Translations under genes and position numbers: made by a program
The notes under the pieces: generated by a model
Seen by the model: the letters and a program-made list of their open reading frames with translations, nothing else
Database searches by the model: none
What the model was told of the DNA's origin: nothing
From: Paludisphaera mucosa
GTDB taxonomy: Bacteria > Planctomycetota > Planctomycetia > Isosphaerales > Isosphaeraceae
Direction of reading: 5' to 3'
Length of the DNA stretch: 64,000 nucleotides
Assembly: GCF_029589435.1 (NCBI RefSeq)
Contig: NZ_JARRAG010000002.1
Span: 2,480,001 to 2,544,000, forward strand
Shown here: piece after piece, positions 8,174 to 17,644 of the stretch
Layout: each line of letters starts with the position of its first letter
Position numbering within the stretch: the first letter of the stretch is position 1

Positions 8174-9710
8174 GAATGGCACTTAGATTTTCACAAACGG
8201 TTCCCCCGCCGCAGGATAGGAAGCCACGGGCATTCTGGCTCTGATGAGGGCGTACAACCCTCACCGGCTCGGAGCCAGATTGATGTTCAACTACGCGCAG
8301 GGACGTCTTCGGCATCAGATCGACCTCCTCCGCCAACAGTTCGTCCAGGAAGGCGGACTCCCCTTCGCCGACGTCCTATCCGCCAGCGGCCTCGAGGAGG
8401 CCCTCCGTGAGATCGAGGCGACCTGGAATGACCGCATCTACGCCCCGTTGGTAACCCTCTGGGTGTTCATCGGACAGGTGCTCAACGCCGACCAGTCCTG
8501 CCGCGCCGCCGTCGCGCGGCTGATCGCCCACCGGGTCTCACAGGGGCTCGAGCCGTGCAGCTCCGAGACGGGGGCGTATTGCCAGGCGCGGAAGCGCCTG
8601 CCCGAGCGGTTCTTCGCCGCCGTGGCCCGCCTCGTGGGGCGGAACCTGGACGCGCGAGTCGACCCGCAGTGGCTTTGGAAGGGCCGCCGCGTCTGCCTGT
8701 TCGACGGCTCGACGGTCTCCATGCCCGACACCCCGGAGAACCGCCGGGAATACCCTCTGGCCTACAACCAAGTGCCCGGGACGAGCTTCGCCCCCGCCCG
8801 GATCGGGGCGATCATCTCGCTGTCCTGCGGCGCGATCCTCGACCTGGGCGTCTGCCGCTACGCCGGCAAGGGCCAGGGCGAGGTCAGCCTGCTGCGCCAG
8901 CTGTGGGACGTGCTCCGCCCCGGCGACGTGCTGCTGGGCGACCGCCTGATGTCGGGCTGGGTCGGAATGTACCTGCTCAAGCAACGCGGGGTCGACACCG
9001 TCAGCCGCCTGTCGGCGCACCGCCGGGCCGACTTCCGCAAGGGGACCCGCCTGGGCAAGGACGATCACGTGGTCGTGTGGAAGAAGCCGTCGTCGATCCG
9101 CTCGGTGGACCGGGCGACGTACAACGCGCTGCCCGAGGCGATCACCGTCCGCGAGGTTCGCTTCCGCGTAGTGCAGCCCGGGTTCCGGACGCGGTCGGTC
9201 GTCGTCGTGACGACCATCCTGGACCCCGGGCTGGCGAGTGCGGAGGAGCTGGCTTCGCTCTACCGGGCCAGGTGGAACAACGAGTTGGATTTGCGTTCGA
9301 TCAAAATCACCTTGCAGATGGATGTTTTGCGGTGCAAGACGCCGGAGCTGGTGCGCAAGGAGATCTGGGCCCACGTCCTGGCGTACAACCTGATCCGCAC
9401 GGTGATGGCACAGGCGGCGACCATCGAAAATGTGGAACCTCGCTCGATCAGCTTCAAAGCGACGCTCCAGGTTCTCGAAGCGTTCCGGCCGCTGATCGCC
9501 TACCGGGCGCACAGCGGTGCGGACGACCAAGAGGAACTCTACGAGCAACTGCTCGGGGCCATCGCCGTGCATCGCGTGGCCGACCGGCCCGACCGGTTCG
9601 AGCCCCGCATGACCAGGAAGGGGCCGAGAGGGTATGAGGAATTGAAGCGGCCGCGAAGGGAGATCAAACTCCATATGCTCAAACGAGCTAGCAAAATCTA
9701 AGTGCCATTC
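8174..9710 (+). mobile_element. IS4-family insertion sequence, copy B (diverged relative)
   Basis: A 1,537-bp element with perfect 18-bp ends beginning GAATGGCACTTAGATTTT on both sides. It is flanked by GTCGACCACAC at 8163-8173 and 9711-9721. It belongs to the same subgroup as copies A and C, but its protein differs at many positions and its internal ends differ: CACAAACGG follows the left terminal repeat instead of the CCGTAAGC seen at the matching end of A and C. It lies in the opposite orientation to copy A, with its transposase reading away from it. Confidence 0.92.
8283..9701 (+). CDS. IS4-family transposase (copy B)
   Basis: A 472-residue relative of copies A and C with the same catalytic motifs: LFDGSTVSMPD, LLGDRLMSGW and YRARWNNELDLRSIK. 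The ATG at 8283 (MFNYAQGRLRHQ) aligns with the start of the other copies; an upstream in-frame start at 8244 would add 13 residues that they lack. Differences from copy A are spread over the whole protein, most clearly in the C-terminal third (for example IAYRAHSGADDQEELYEQL against LADPAGRGAGRLAALYERL), so this is an older, separate lineage. The frame is intact. Confidence 0.94.
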   Translation: MFNYAQGRLRHQIDLLRQQFVQEGGLPFADVLSASGLEEALREIEATWNDRIYAPLVTLWVFIGQVLNADQSCRAAVARLIAHRVSQGLEPCSSETGAYCQARKRLPERFFAAVARLVGRNLDARVDPQWLWKGRRVCLFDGSTVSMPDTPENRREYPLAYNQVPGTSFAPARIGAIISLSCGAILDLGVCRYAGKGQGEVSLLRQLWDVLRPGDVLLGDRLMSGWVGMYLLKQRGVDTVSRLSAHRRADFRKGTRLGKDDHVVVWKKPSSIRSVDRATYNALPEAITVREVRFRVVQPGFRTRSVVVVTTILDPGLASAEELASLYRARWNNELDLRSIKITLQMDVLRCKTPELVRKEIWAHVLAYNLIRTVMAQAATIENVEPRSISFKATLQVLEAFRPLIAYRAHSGADDQEELYEQLLGAIAVHRVADRPDRFEPRMTRKGPRGYEELKRPRREIKLHMLKRASKI

Positions 9711-9712
9711 GT

Positions 9713-10084
9713 CGACCACACCGAAGCAGGTTACGACGTCTCGAAGCAAGTGATCGAGGTCGATGGTCTGAGGCGACAAGGTTGGATGCCGGCGGGTTTG
9801 GCAGGCGATGGCATCTTCGCCGCGAGCGGTGGGAATTGCAGGAGAGGTCCGAAAGTCGCAACGCGAAGCACCAAAAGGAATTGCGTCGCGGTGATTCGGA
9901 GACTGCAGCAGATTGGGAGTGCGCACATGGGGCTGATTGTCAGCGGATGACTCTGACTGACTCTCGGCTTGCCAGCCTCGTAGAGGCTTGGCCCTCGCTC
10001 CCCGAGCACGTCATCCTGGCGATCGTCGCCTTGGTCGATTCCTCTCGTCTAGTGGGGTCAGATCGCCTCCAACCCCCGTCCTGA
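9713..10084 (+). pseudogene. 3' fragment of a gene, possibly an integrase-associated ORF
   Basis: The frame is open from the right edge of the IS4 pair to TGA at 10082-10084. Its last part, LTDSRLASLVEAWPSLPEHVILAIVALVDS, has regular hydrophobic spacing. It resembles, from memory, the tail found on many planctomycete phage-type integrases (a LV-x-AWP-x-LP motif followed by a short helix). The upstream part is basic and featureless. The gene has probably lost its 5' part through the insertions. The identity is a guess from one motif, and the tyrosine recombinase at 33742 does not carry this tail. Confidence 0.3.
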
Positions 10085-10289
10085 GAATCCAAATTGCTCC
10101 GAATGTCGCCGGTGAGCCAAAGGACGGCCCGGGCCCGACGGCCTCGGATAGAGGTGAAGCATCCGATCGCCTCGTCGGCGTTACGCCGGAGAGACCATGA
10201 TACAGGCACCAAAGATAGGCCGGAGGGCGAGCGTGGTTGGTGGCTCTGAGCCCGACCGAATAGCTCGACCTGCCACGCGAGCCCCGCGA

Positions 10290-10877
10290 CAATTGATCGT
10301 CGGAGCAGGATCGGAGGACCAGCCTCTCGACGAGCGTCCGGATGGCTGTTCGCCGCCGGTTCACCGTCATGGCGAAGACCCCCAGCATCCGGGCGGCCTC
10401 GGCCTGCGACAGCCTCTGAATCCTCACCAAGTCCAACGCTTCCCGTTCGTCCTCCGGCAGGTGGCCGATCGCCTCGAGGATTCGAAGGCTGTCCCTGTTG
10501 AGGCCCGAGTCGCTGACGGCGGGGCGGGCACCAGCCCCTCGAGCAACTCCACGGCGGCCGGCTCCCCATCTAAGCGTCGGGCCATATCAGCGAGCTCCCA
10601 CCTCCTGTGCCGGGCGGCCAGGGCGAAGAGCTCGCGGACGGTCGCCGGCGGGCCTTGAGCAGCGGCTCGATCACCGCGCCGAGCATCTCGTCCGCCCGGA
10701 GGTTCATCGGCGGCCGGGTCAGCCGGGGGTAGCTGCGGTAAAGGAACTGGCGCAGAGGCGGTGCGGTCAGCGGACGGCTCGGTCCAGCAGGGCGTGGACC
10801 ACGGGCTCGGCCGGCGCGTCGCCGGCGAACTCGTCCAGGTAGCGCTGGACGACGGCCGTGGTGCGCTCGTCGGTCAT
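10290..10877 (-). pseudogene. Degenerate ECF sigma factor gene
   Basis: On the - strand from ATG 10875-10877 the three frames together spell a decayed relative of the sigma factor at 23066-23683. One frame gives MTDERTTAVVQRYLDEFAGD, another YRSYPRLTRPPMNLRADEML, and a third the region-4 helix-turn-helix DLVRIQRLSQAEAARMLGV. The matching pieces of the intact gene are VVVQRYLDELGED, HRSYPRLTRPPSNLDADELL and DLVRIQGMTQAEAAQLLGV. At least two frameshifts, including one just after LLDRAVR, destroy the frame. It lies upstream of a truncated cytochrome gene, as the intact sigma gene lies upstream of the intact cytochrome gene. No kinase partner remains. Confidence 0.8.
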
Positions 10878-11051
10878 GCGGATCCCCCGCGAGGGCTCGG
10901 CGGCGCCGACCTGATGCTCCCAATTTTGGTGTTAGCACGCCACGCTTATTCAGATTGGCCGGGGAGAGAAAGTCAGGATCGCCGCGGGCGGATCGGCCGG
11001 GGCCATCGTCGTCGACTTCCCGCACCGTTGCTGCACGCAGGAGTCCCCGTC

Positions 11052-11270
11052 ATGAAGGTCGTCAGAGCGGCTGAGCGGCTCGCGTTGCTCGTGGCGCTGG
11101 TCGCCCCCGGGCGGCCCGCGGACAGCAGCCCGACGCGACGGAGTCCAGATACCTCCCGGTCGCGGTCGAGGAGCCCCCCTTGATCATCCGGGAGCGGATG
11201 GAAGCCGCGAAGCCGGAGGTCATGCGCCGTCAGCGGGACATCCTCCGCGACCACTACGACCCGGGGTGAG
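11052..11270 (+). pseudogene. 5' fragment of a cytochrome c gene (decayed paralogue of 25139-26533)
   Basis: ATG 11052 begins MKVVRAAERLALLVALV, a signal-peptide-like start matching MKVIGAGGWIASLMVAV of the intact cytochrome gene at 25139. Shared stretches continue as YLPVAV, RMEAAKPEVMRRQRDILRDHYD (intact: RMEAEKPAVMRRQLDLLRDRYD). A frameshift lies in the first 40 codons and the similarity ends abruptly near 11262, before either haem motif. Immediately downstream is the back half of a universal stress protein gene, so a deletion joined the two fragments. Confidence 0.75.
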
Positions 11271-11281
11271 CCGAAGGACGG

Positions 11282-11584
11282 GTGGGTGGAACCGCGGAAG
11301 ATCCGGCAGAAGGCCCGTCGGTCCGCGTCGAACACGAGGTGATCTTGGCCGGCCAGCCCGATGCCGAGCCTGTCCTCCGGCTCCTGCAGGAACGGGGGTG
11401 CGACCTGATCGTGGTGGGGACGCACGGGCGTTCGGGCCTGCGGCACTTGCTCATCGGCGGCGAGTCGGGGGACGTGGTCCGCGAGGCGGAATGTCCGGTG
11501 ATGGTCGTTAAGGCTGCCGTTCCTGAGGGCGAGGCGGCCTCTCGGCCGATGGTCGGACGGACGATGTCGAGGGGAGCAACATGA
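11282..11584 (+). pseudogene. 3' half of a universal stress protein gene
   Basis: The readable product contains VILAGQPDAEPVLRLLQERGCDLIVVGTHGRSGLRHLLIGG and then CPVMVVKA. This is the second half of a UspA domain, with the GTHG-x-x-G-(9)-G ATP-loop pattern. The first half, including the initial strand and PTDFS-like segment seen in the intact copy at 12220, is absent and replaced by the end of a cytochrome fragment. The stop TGA at 11582-11584 overlaps the ATG of the next gene (ATGA). It may still be expressed as a truncated protein, but a complete fold is unlikely. Confidence 0.7.
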
Positions 11585-12196
11585 GCGAGACGCTGCCGGA
11601 AGTCTACCTGGTGCGGCACGGCGAGACGCTGTGGACCATCAGCCAGCAGCACACCGGACGGACGGACCTTCCCCTGACCGCTCGAGGCGAGGACAACGCC
11701 CGGGGCCTGCACGATCGGCTCCGGGGCCTCGCTTTCGATCGGGTCTTCGTCAGCCCATTGCGGCGGGCGCGGCAGACGTGCCAGCTGGCGGGATACGCCG
11801 AGCAGGCCGTGAGCATCGCTGCCCTGGCCGAGTGGGATTATGGCGAGTACGAGGGCCTGACGGCGGTCGAGATCCGCCGTCGGCGACCGGGCTGGTACCT
11901 CTTCCATGACGGCTGCCCAGGGGGGCGAATCGGTCGCCGAGGTCGGCACCCGCGCCGACCGCGTGATCGCCCGCCTGCAGGCGGCCGGCGGCCACGCCCT
12001 CCTGTTCGGCCACGGCCACTTCTTCCGCGTCCTGGCGGCCCGCTGGATCGGCTTGCCCGCCGCGGATGCGTGCCACCTGTTGCTCGGCACGGCGTCCCTC
12101 AGCGTGCTGGGCTACGAACACACACGCGACGACCCGGTGGTCCGCCTCTGGAATGACGACCGGCACGTTCCGAACTGCTCTACCGTTGATATCTAG
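11581..12196 (+). pseudogene. Histidine phosphatase (phosphoglycerate-mutase-like), frameshifted
   Basis: The first frame starts at ATG 11581 with YLVRHGETLW, the RHG catalytic motif of histidine phosphatases, followed by LTARGEDNARGL and VFVSPLRRARQTC. At residue ~113 the frame turns into nonsense. The correct continuation (GGESVAEVGTRADRVI, then HALLFGHGHFFRVLAARWI with the second catalytic His) is in another frame that ends at 12196. The switch lies at a run of six G (11920-11925), where one extra base explains everything. Joined, the product is ~204 residues, normal for the family. Substrate is unknown; a sugar-phosphate or phosphoglycerate substrate is plausible from the glycogen genes downstream. 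Either a real null allele or a base-calling error. Confidence 0.85.
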
Positions 12197-12219
12197 AAAC
12201 CTTTTCGGGAGATAAATTC

Positions 12220-12738
12220 ATGGGACCCATCCGGAAGATCTTCGTGCCGACCGATTTCTCGCGGCACGCCCTCGAGGCGTTTCGCCAGGCGGTCGCCCTG
12301 GCTAGGGCCGCCGGGGCGGGTGTCGTGGTCCTGCACGTGGCCCGGCCCCCGGCGGTGGTGGTCGACGGCGGCCGACTGTCGGCGGCCACGGCGTCAGGGG
12401 AGTCGGGCGACCTCTGGGCCGAACTCCGCAAGATCAAGGCCGAGGAACCCGAGGTCGCCGTCGAGCTCGAAGTGATCGTGGCCGACCGGCCGGACGTCGC
12501 GCACGTCCTGGACATGGTCGAGTCGGCGGGGTGCGACCTGATCGTGATGGGTACCCACGGACTCACAGGCTTGAAACACCGGTTGTTCGGCGGCCTCACC
12601 GAAGAGGTGGTCCGTCGCGCCCGGTGTCCCGTGATGGTGGTGAAGGCCCACGATGACGAGGCCCCTGCCGGCGAAACGGGGGACCACGGTGGGGAACTGG
12701 TCGCGGGGACCACGGGGGACGCAACGACCTCGACGTAG
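12220..12738 (+). CDS. Universal stress protein (UspA family)
   Basis: A 172-residue single Usp domain. It opens with IRKIFVPTDFSRHALEAFRQAV, the first strand and helix of the fold. It contains CDLIVMGTHGLTGLKHRLFGGLTEEVVRRARCPVMVVKA near residues 106-144, with the G-x2-G-x9-G nucleotide-binding pattern, so it is probably an ATP-binding type. The last ~25 residues are a polar tail. GGGAG precedes ATG 12220 at suitable spacing. It sits 90 bp before glgP on the same strand and likely shares its transcript, linking a stress or energy-status sensor to glycogen mobilisation; that link is inferred from position. Confidence 0.93.
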   Translation: MGPIRKIFVPTDFSRHALEAFRQAVALARAAGAGVVVLHVARPPAVVVDGGRLSAATASGESGDLWAELRKIKAEEPEVAVELEVIVADRPDVAHVLDMVESAGCDLIVMGTHGLTGLKHRLFGGLTEEVVRRARCPVMVVKAHDDEAPAGETGDHGGELVAGTTGDATTST

Positions 12739-12827
12739 TTGCGCCGTGTCGGTGCGGCGCCGGCCCCGAGTGCAGAGGTTTATCGGGAACCACGACGGAG
12801 GTCCGTGGTCTCCAAGGAGCTACTCTG

Positions 12828-15341
12828 ATGAGTTCCGTCCTCAAGAAGACCGCGACCGACGCCCGAGCCGAGCGAACGCTTCGCACGGAGCTTTTCGAGC
12901 GGTACGGGTGCGGGCCAGTTCAGTTCTCGGGCAACCCCAACGCCTCTTACGAGCGGCATCTGGTGCTCGACCACGTCGTGAAGCCCGGTAACGCCAGCGC
13001 ACGCGAGGTGTTCGAGGCACTGGCGCGGTCGCTCCGCGACCTGATTGCACAGCGCTGGCTGAAGACCGGCGAGACCTGCGACCGCGAGAACCCCAAGCAG
13101 GTCTATTATCTGTCGATGGAATTCCTGATCGGCCGGTCGACCTCCAACAACCTCCTCAACCTGCTCGTCGAGCCGTTCGTGCGCGAGGAGATGGCCAGAC
13201 GGGGCGTGGACCTCGACCGGCTCGACGACGAGGAGCCCGACGCGGGGCTCGGCAACGGCGGCCTCGGGCGGCTCGCCGCATGCTTCATCGACTCGATGGC
13301 CACGCTCGCCATCCCCGCGATCGGGTACGGCTTGCGCTACGAGTACGGGATTTTCCGACAGGAGATCCAGGGCGGCCGCCAGGTCGAACGCCCCGACAAC
13401 TGGCTCCGACGACCTGACCCGTGGGAGGTCGACCGCCCCGCGGAGGCGGTGGACGTCCGCCTGCAATGCGCGGTCCAGTCCCGCCGGGGCACCCCGGTCC
13501 TTGTCGCCGACCGCCCGACCCTCCTCCGGGGGGTCCCCTACGACAGGCCGGTCGTCGGCCACGGCGGCAGGACCGTCAACACGCTGCGACTCTGGGGTGC
13601 GGCGGCGACGGACGCCTTCGATTTCGCCGAGTTCAGCGCCGGCGACTTCTTCGGCGCCGTGCACGAGAAGGTCGTGGCCGAGAACCTGACGCGCGTCCTC
13701 TACCCGGACGACTCCACCACGGCCGGCAGGGGGCTGCGGTTCGCGCAGGAGTACTTCCTCGTCTGCTGCTCGCTGGCCGACATCGTCCGGCGCTTCCGCG
13801 CCCGCGGCAACGACTGGGGCGCGCTCCCCGACAAGGTGGCGGTCCAGCTCAACGACACCCACCCCGCGCTGGCCGTCGCCGAACTGATGCGCATCCTCCT
13901 GGACGGGGCCGGGCTGGGCTGGGACGAGTCGTGGGACCTCACCGTGCGGACGCTGGCCTACACCAACCACACGCTCCTCCCGGAGGCGCTGGAGACGTGG
14001 CCCGTCCGTCGCTTCGAGCTGGTGGCCCCGAGGTTGCTGGAGATCGTCTACGAGATCAACCGCCGGTTCCTCGACGAGGTACGGGCGAAGTCCCCCGGCG
14101 ACGACGGTCTGGCCGCGCGGGTCAGCCTGATCGAGGAGGGCCCGGAGAAGAAGGTCCGGATGGCCCACCTGGCGGTCGTCGGTTCGTACAGCACCAACGG
14201 CGTCGCGGCGCTCCACTCCCGGCTGCTGCGGGAGACCGTGTTGAAGGACCTCGCCGGGCTCTTCCCCGGGCGGTTCAACAACAAGACCAACGGCGTCACC
14301 CCGCGTCGCTGGCTACTCCTGGCGAATCCCGGCCTGGCCGCGCTCCTGACCAAGGCGGTCGGCGACGGCTGGGTCACCGAACTCGAGCGGCTCGGGGCCA
14401 TCGCCCCGCTCGCGGATGACCCGGCCTTCCGGGAGCGCTTCCGGGCGGCGAAGCGCGCGGCCAAGGTCAGGTTTGCCGACTGGCTGCGGTCGGCCACCGG
14501 GGAGGTGGTCGAGCCCGCCTCGCTCTTCGACGTCCAGATCAAGCGGATCCACGAGTACAAGCGGCAGCTCTTGAACGTCCTCCACGTCCTGGTCCTCTAC
14601 AACCGCCTGCGCGAGAACCCGGCGCTCGACGCGCCTCCGCGCACGGTCTTCTTCGCCGGCAAGGCGGCGCCGGCTTGCCACCTGGCCAAGGTGATCATCC
14701 ACCTGGTCAACAACGTCGCCGCGGTGATCGACGCCGACCCGGCCGCCCGCGGGCGGCTCAAGGTGCTGTTCCTCCCCGAGTACAACGTCACCCTCGCCCA
14801 ACGGCTGATCCCCGCGGCCGACCTGTCCGAGCAGATCTCGACCGCCGGTTACGAGGCCAGCGGAACGAGCAACATGAAGTTCATGATGAACGGGGCCCTG
14901 ACCGTCGGCACCCGCGACGGGGCGACGATCGAGATGGCCGAGGCGTCCGGCGAGCAGAACTTCTTCCTGTTCGGCCTCACCGCGGAGCAGGTCGCGAACA
15001 GCCGGGGCTGGTACAGCCCGTTCTGGCACGTCGAGCACGACCCCGAGACGCGCCTGGCCCTCGACCTGATCCGCTCCGGCACGTTCGACCTGGGCGAGCC
15101 GGGTGTGTTTGCTCCGGTCCTCGACGCGCTCCTCGCCCAGGGCGACCGGTACATGCACCTGGCGGACCTGACGTCCTACGTGAACGCCCAGGAGCAGGTC
15201 GTCGCCCTCTACGGGCAGCCAGACGCGTGGGCGCGGAAGGCGATACTGAACGTCGCACACTCCGGCCGGTTCTCGAGCGACCGCACGATTGCCGAGTACG
15301 CGGCCGACGTCTGTGGCGCCGGGCCGTGCCCGGTTGACTGA
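12828..15341 (+). CDS. glgP: Glycogen/starch/alpha-glucan phosphorylase
   Basis: An 837-residue GT35 phosphorylase, the usual length. It releases glucose 1-phosphate from alpha-1,4-glucans in the cytoplasm. Diagnostic stretches are YYLSMEFLIGRS near residue 90, DAGLGNGGLGRLAACFIDS near 140, NDTHPALAVAELMR near 340, RFNNKTNGVTPRRWL near 485, and the pyridoxal-phosphate site EASGTSNMKFMMNG near 680 with the Schiff-base lysine. The start ATG 12828 opens a typical N-terminus. The segment around residues 190-240 (NWLRRPDPWEVDRPAEAVDV) is slightly irregular but in frame. The next genes encode debranching enzyme and phosphoglucomutase, forming a complete glycogen-to-glucose-6-phosphate route. Confidence 0.97.
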   Translation: MSSVLKKTATDARAERTLRTELFERYGCGPVQFSGNPNASYERHLVLDHVVKPGNASAREVFEALARSLRDLIAQRWLKTGETCDRENPKQVYYLSMEFLIGRSTSNNLLNLLVEPFVREEMARRGVDLDRLDDEEPDAGLGNGGLGRLAACFIDSMATLAIPAIGYGLRYEYGIFRQEIQGGRQVERPDNWLRRPDPWEVDRPAEAVDVRLQCAVQSRRGTPVLVADRPTLLRGVPYDRPVVGHGGRTVNTLRLWGAAATDAFDFAEFSAGDFFGAVHEKVVAENLTRVLYPDDSTTAGRGLRFAQEYFLVCCSLADIVRRFRARGNDWGALPDKVAVQLNDTHPALAVAELMRILLDGAGLGWDESWDLTVRTLAYTNHTLLPEALETWPVRRFELVAPRLLEIVYEINRRFLDEVRAKSPGDDGLAARVSLIEEGPEKKVRMAHLAVVGSYSTNGVAALHSRLLRETVLKDLAGLFPGRFNNKTNGVTPRRWLLLANPGLAALLTKAVGDGWVTELERLGAIAPLADDPAFRERFRAAKRAAKVRFADWLRSATGEVVEPASLFDVQIKRIHEYKRQLLNVLHVLVLYNRLRENPALDAPPRTVFFAGKAAPACHLAKVIIHLVNNVAAVIDADPAARGRLKVLFLPEYNVTLAQRLIPAADLSEQISTAGYEASGTSNMKFMMNGALTVGTRDGATIEMAEASGEQNFFLFGLTAEQVANSRGWYSPFWHVEHDPETRLALDLIRSGTFDLGEPGVFAPVLDALLAQGDRYMHLADLTSYVNAQEQVVALYGQPDAWARKAILNVAHSGRFSSDRTIAEYAADVCGAGPCPVD

Positions 15342-15422
15342 GGAACATGACCCCCACGCCCGGAGGGGGGCAGTACCCACGGTGCCGAGCGGCCGTCCGT
15401 GATGTCGGCGCAGGAGGGTTTC

Positions 15423-17600
15423 GTGAAGGAAGTGATCATCACCCACAGGACAACACCCGAAGTCGCGGACGGGCCTTCGACCCGTCGCCCGATGCCGTCG
15501 GTCGCCCGGATCGCACCGGAGACCCGACCCTCGGCCGGGGGCTGGGCCTCGAAGGAGGGGAGCGTGCTCCCCCCGGGAGCGGCCTGGATCGAGCAGCAGC
15601 GCGCCCATAACTTCATGCTTTATTCCCGGCGATCCGAACGGGTGACGCTCCTCCTCTTCGGCGAGGCCGACCCGGCCCGCCCGCTCTTAGCGCTCGATCT
15701 CGACCCCCGCGTGCACAAGACCTGGGACATCTGGCATTGCCGGGTGGAGGAGGAGCGGGCCCGTGGCGCCCGCTACTACGCCTACTCGGTCGACGGACCG
15801 CGGGCCGGTGGGTCAGACCGCCACCCCGGTTTCGACCCGGACAAGGTCCTCCTGGACCCGTACGCGCGGGACGTCTTCTTCCCGCCGTCCTTCGACCGGG
15901 AGGCCGCCCGCAGGCCGGGACCCAACGCGGGCATGGCCCCCCTGGGCGTCTTGCCGCGCCGCGAGGCGCCGTTCGACTGGGAGGACGACCGGCCGCCGCG
16001 GCACGACTCGGAAGCGGTGATCTACGAGATGCACGTCCGCGGGTTCACCAATGCCCCTGCGAGCGGCGTCGCAGCCGGACGCCGCGGCACCTTCGCGGGG
16101 GTCGTCGACAAGATCCCTCATTTGAGGGACCTCGGGGTCACGATCGTCGAGCTGCTCCCCGTGCAGCAGTTCGACCCCCAGGAGGGGAACTACTGGGGGT
16201 ACATGACGCTCAACTTCTTCGCCCCCCACCACTCCTTTGCGGCCGACGTCCGGGACGCGCGCCGCGAGTTCAAGGAGATGGTCAAGGCCCTCCACCGGGC
16301 GGGGATCGAGGTCGTCCTGGACGTCGTCTACAACCACACGGCCGAGGGAGACCAGGCGGGTCCGACGTACAGCTTCAAGGGGATCGACAGCGCCACCTAC
16401 TACCTCGCGTCCGACGACCCCGCGCGACCCTACCTCGACTACTCCGGCTGCGGCAACACGCTCGCCTGTCATACGGGGGCCGTCCGAACGCTGATCCTCG
16501 AGAGCCTGCGCTACTGGGTCACCGAGATGCACGTCGACGGGTTCCGCTTCGACCTCGCCTCGGTGCTCGCCCGAAACGCCGACGGCAGCTTCGCCGGCCC
16601 GGACGTTCCCCTCCTGACCGCCATCCGCACCGACCCGGTGCTCAGGGACGTCCGGCTGATCGCCGAGCCCTGGGATGCGGCCGGAGCCTATCAACTCGGC
16701 GTGCGGTTCCCCGGCGCGCTCTGGCACCAGTGGAACGGCCGCTTCCGCGACGACGTCCGCCGGTTCGTCCGCGGCGACCGTGGCACCGTGCCGGCCCTGA
16801 TGATGCGGTTGTACGGCAGCGATGACCTCTTCCCCGATACCCCGCGCGACGCCCGCCGACCGTCTCAGAGCATCAACTACGTCACCTGTCACGACGGGTT
16901 CACGCTGTACGATCTGGTCTCGTACGACCGCCGCCACAACGAGGCGAACGGCCACGACAACATCGACGGCGCGGCGGACAACCTGAGCTGGAATTGCGGC
17001 TGGGAGGGAGACGACGGATTACCCGCCGAGGTCGCCGCGCTGCGGCGCCGGCAGGCGAAGAACCTCTGCTGTCTGCTCCTGCTGGCCAACGGCGTGCCCA
17101 TGATCTCCGCCGGCGACGAGCTCTTGCAGACCCAGCGGGGCAACAACAACCCGTACAACCAGGACAACGGGACGACCTGGCTCGACTGGGGCCGCCTGAC
17201 GACCCACGCGGACCACTTCCGCTTCGTCCGGCTGATGATCGCGTTCCGCAAGGCGCACCCGACGCTCGGCCGCAGCCGGTTCTGGCGCGACGACGTCCGC
17301 TGGTACGGGGTCGGCCCGTCTGCCGACACGGGCGACGACTCGCACAGTCTCGCTTACGCCCTGCGCGGGGCCTCGCAGGGGGACGGCGACCTGTACGTCA
17401 TGATCAACGCCTACCACGAGCCCCTGACGTTCACGGTGCAGGAAGGCAGTCCGGGGTGCTGGGGTCGGGTGATCGACACCGCGCTGCCGAGCCCCGACGA
17501 CATCGTCGACACCATGCCCGGTCCGCCGGTCCCGTCGATGGAATACCGCGTCCAGGCCCGTTCCGTGGTCGTCCTGCTGAGGCGGGCGGCCGACGCATGA
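15423..17600 (+). CDS. glgX: Glycogen debranching enzyme, GlgX/isoamylase type (GH13)
   Basis: Hydrolyses alpha-1,6 branches left by phosphorylase. An N-terminal early-set domain is followed by the GH13 barrel: [25 protein letters not shown] (region I), [12 protein letters not shown] with the nucleophile Asp (region II), [10 protein letters not shown] with the acid/base Glu (region III) and [16 protein letters not shown] (region IV). [11 protein letters not shown] and [19 protein letters not shown] are typical of GlgX. The GTG at 15423 is preferred because AGGAGG (15412-15417) precedes it by 5 nt; an in-frame ATG at 15402 lacks such a site. The product is 725 residues. Its stop overlaps an ATG in the pgm frame (ATGA, 17597-17600). 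Confidence 0.95.
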   Translation: MKEVIITHRTTPEVADGPSTRRPMPSVARIAPETRPSAGGWASKEGSVLPPGAAWIEQQRAHNFMLYSRRSERVTLLLFGEADPARPLLALDLDPRVHKTWDIWHCRVEEERARGARYYAYSVDGPRAGGSDRHPGFDPDKVLLDPYARDVFFPPSFDREAARRPGPNAGMAPLGVLPRREAPFDWEDDRPPRHDSEAVIYEMHVRGFTNAPASGVAAGRRGTFAGVVDKIPHLRDLGVTIVELLPVQQFDPQEGNYWGYMTLNFFAPHHSFAADVRDARREFKEMVKALHRAGIEVVLDVVYNHTAEGDQAGPTYSFKGIDSATYYLASDDPARPYLDYSGCGNTLACHTGAVRTLILESLRYWVTEMHVDGFRFDLASVLARNADGSFAGPDVPLLTAIRTDPVLRDVRLIAEPWDAAGAYQLGVRFPGALWHQWNGRFRDDVRRFVRGDRGTVPALMMRLYGSDDLFPDTPRDARRPSQSINYVTCHDGFTLYDLVSYDRRHNEANGHDNIDGAADNLSWNCGWEGDDGLPAEVAALRRRQAKNLCCLLLLANGVPMISAGDELLQTQRGNNNPYNQDNGTTWLDWGRLTTHADHFRFVRLMIAFRKAHPTLGRSRFWRDDVRWYGVGPSADTGDDSHSLAYALRGASQGDGDLYVMINAYHEPLTFTVQEGSPGCWGRVIDTALPSPDDIVDTMPGPPVPSMEYRVQARSVVVLLRRAADA

Positions 17601-17644
17601 ATCATCCCCGTCCGGTGCCCAGGTCTTACCGAGGAGGCGATGCC

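Larger units (their letters stand above)
6613..9721. repeat. Three copies of one 11-bp target repeat around two adjacent IS4 elements
   Basis: The sequence GTCGACCACAC occurs at 6613-6623, 8163-8173 and 9711-9721, that is, left of copy A, between A and B, and right of B. A single insertion leaves two copies. Three copies mean that the second element inserted at a duplicated target of the first and duplicated the same 11 bp again. Copy C has a different 11-bp duplication, GTCCGGCATAC, so an 11-bp duplication is normal for this subgroup, but the target sequence is not fixed. Confidence 0.9.
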
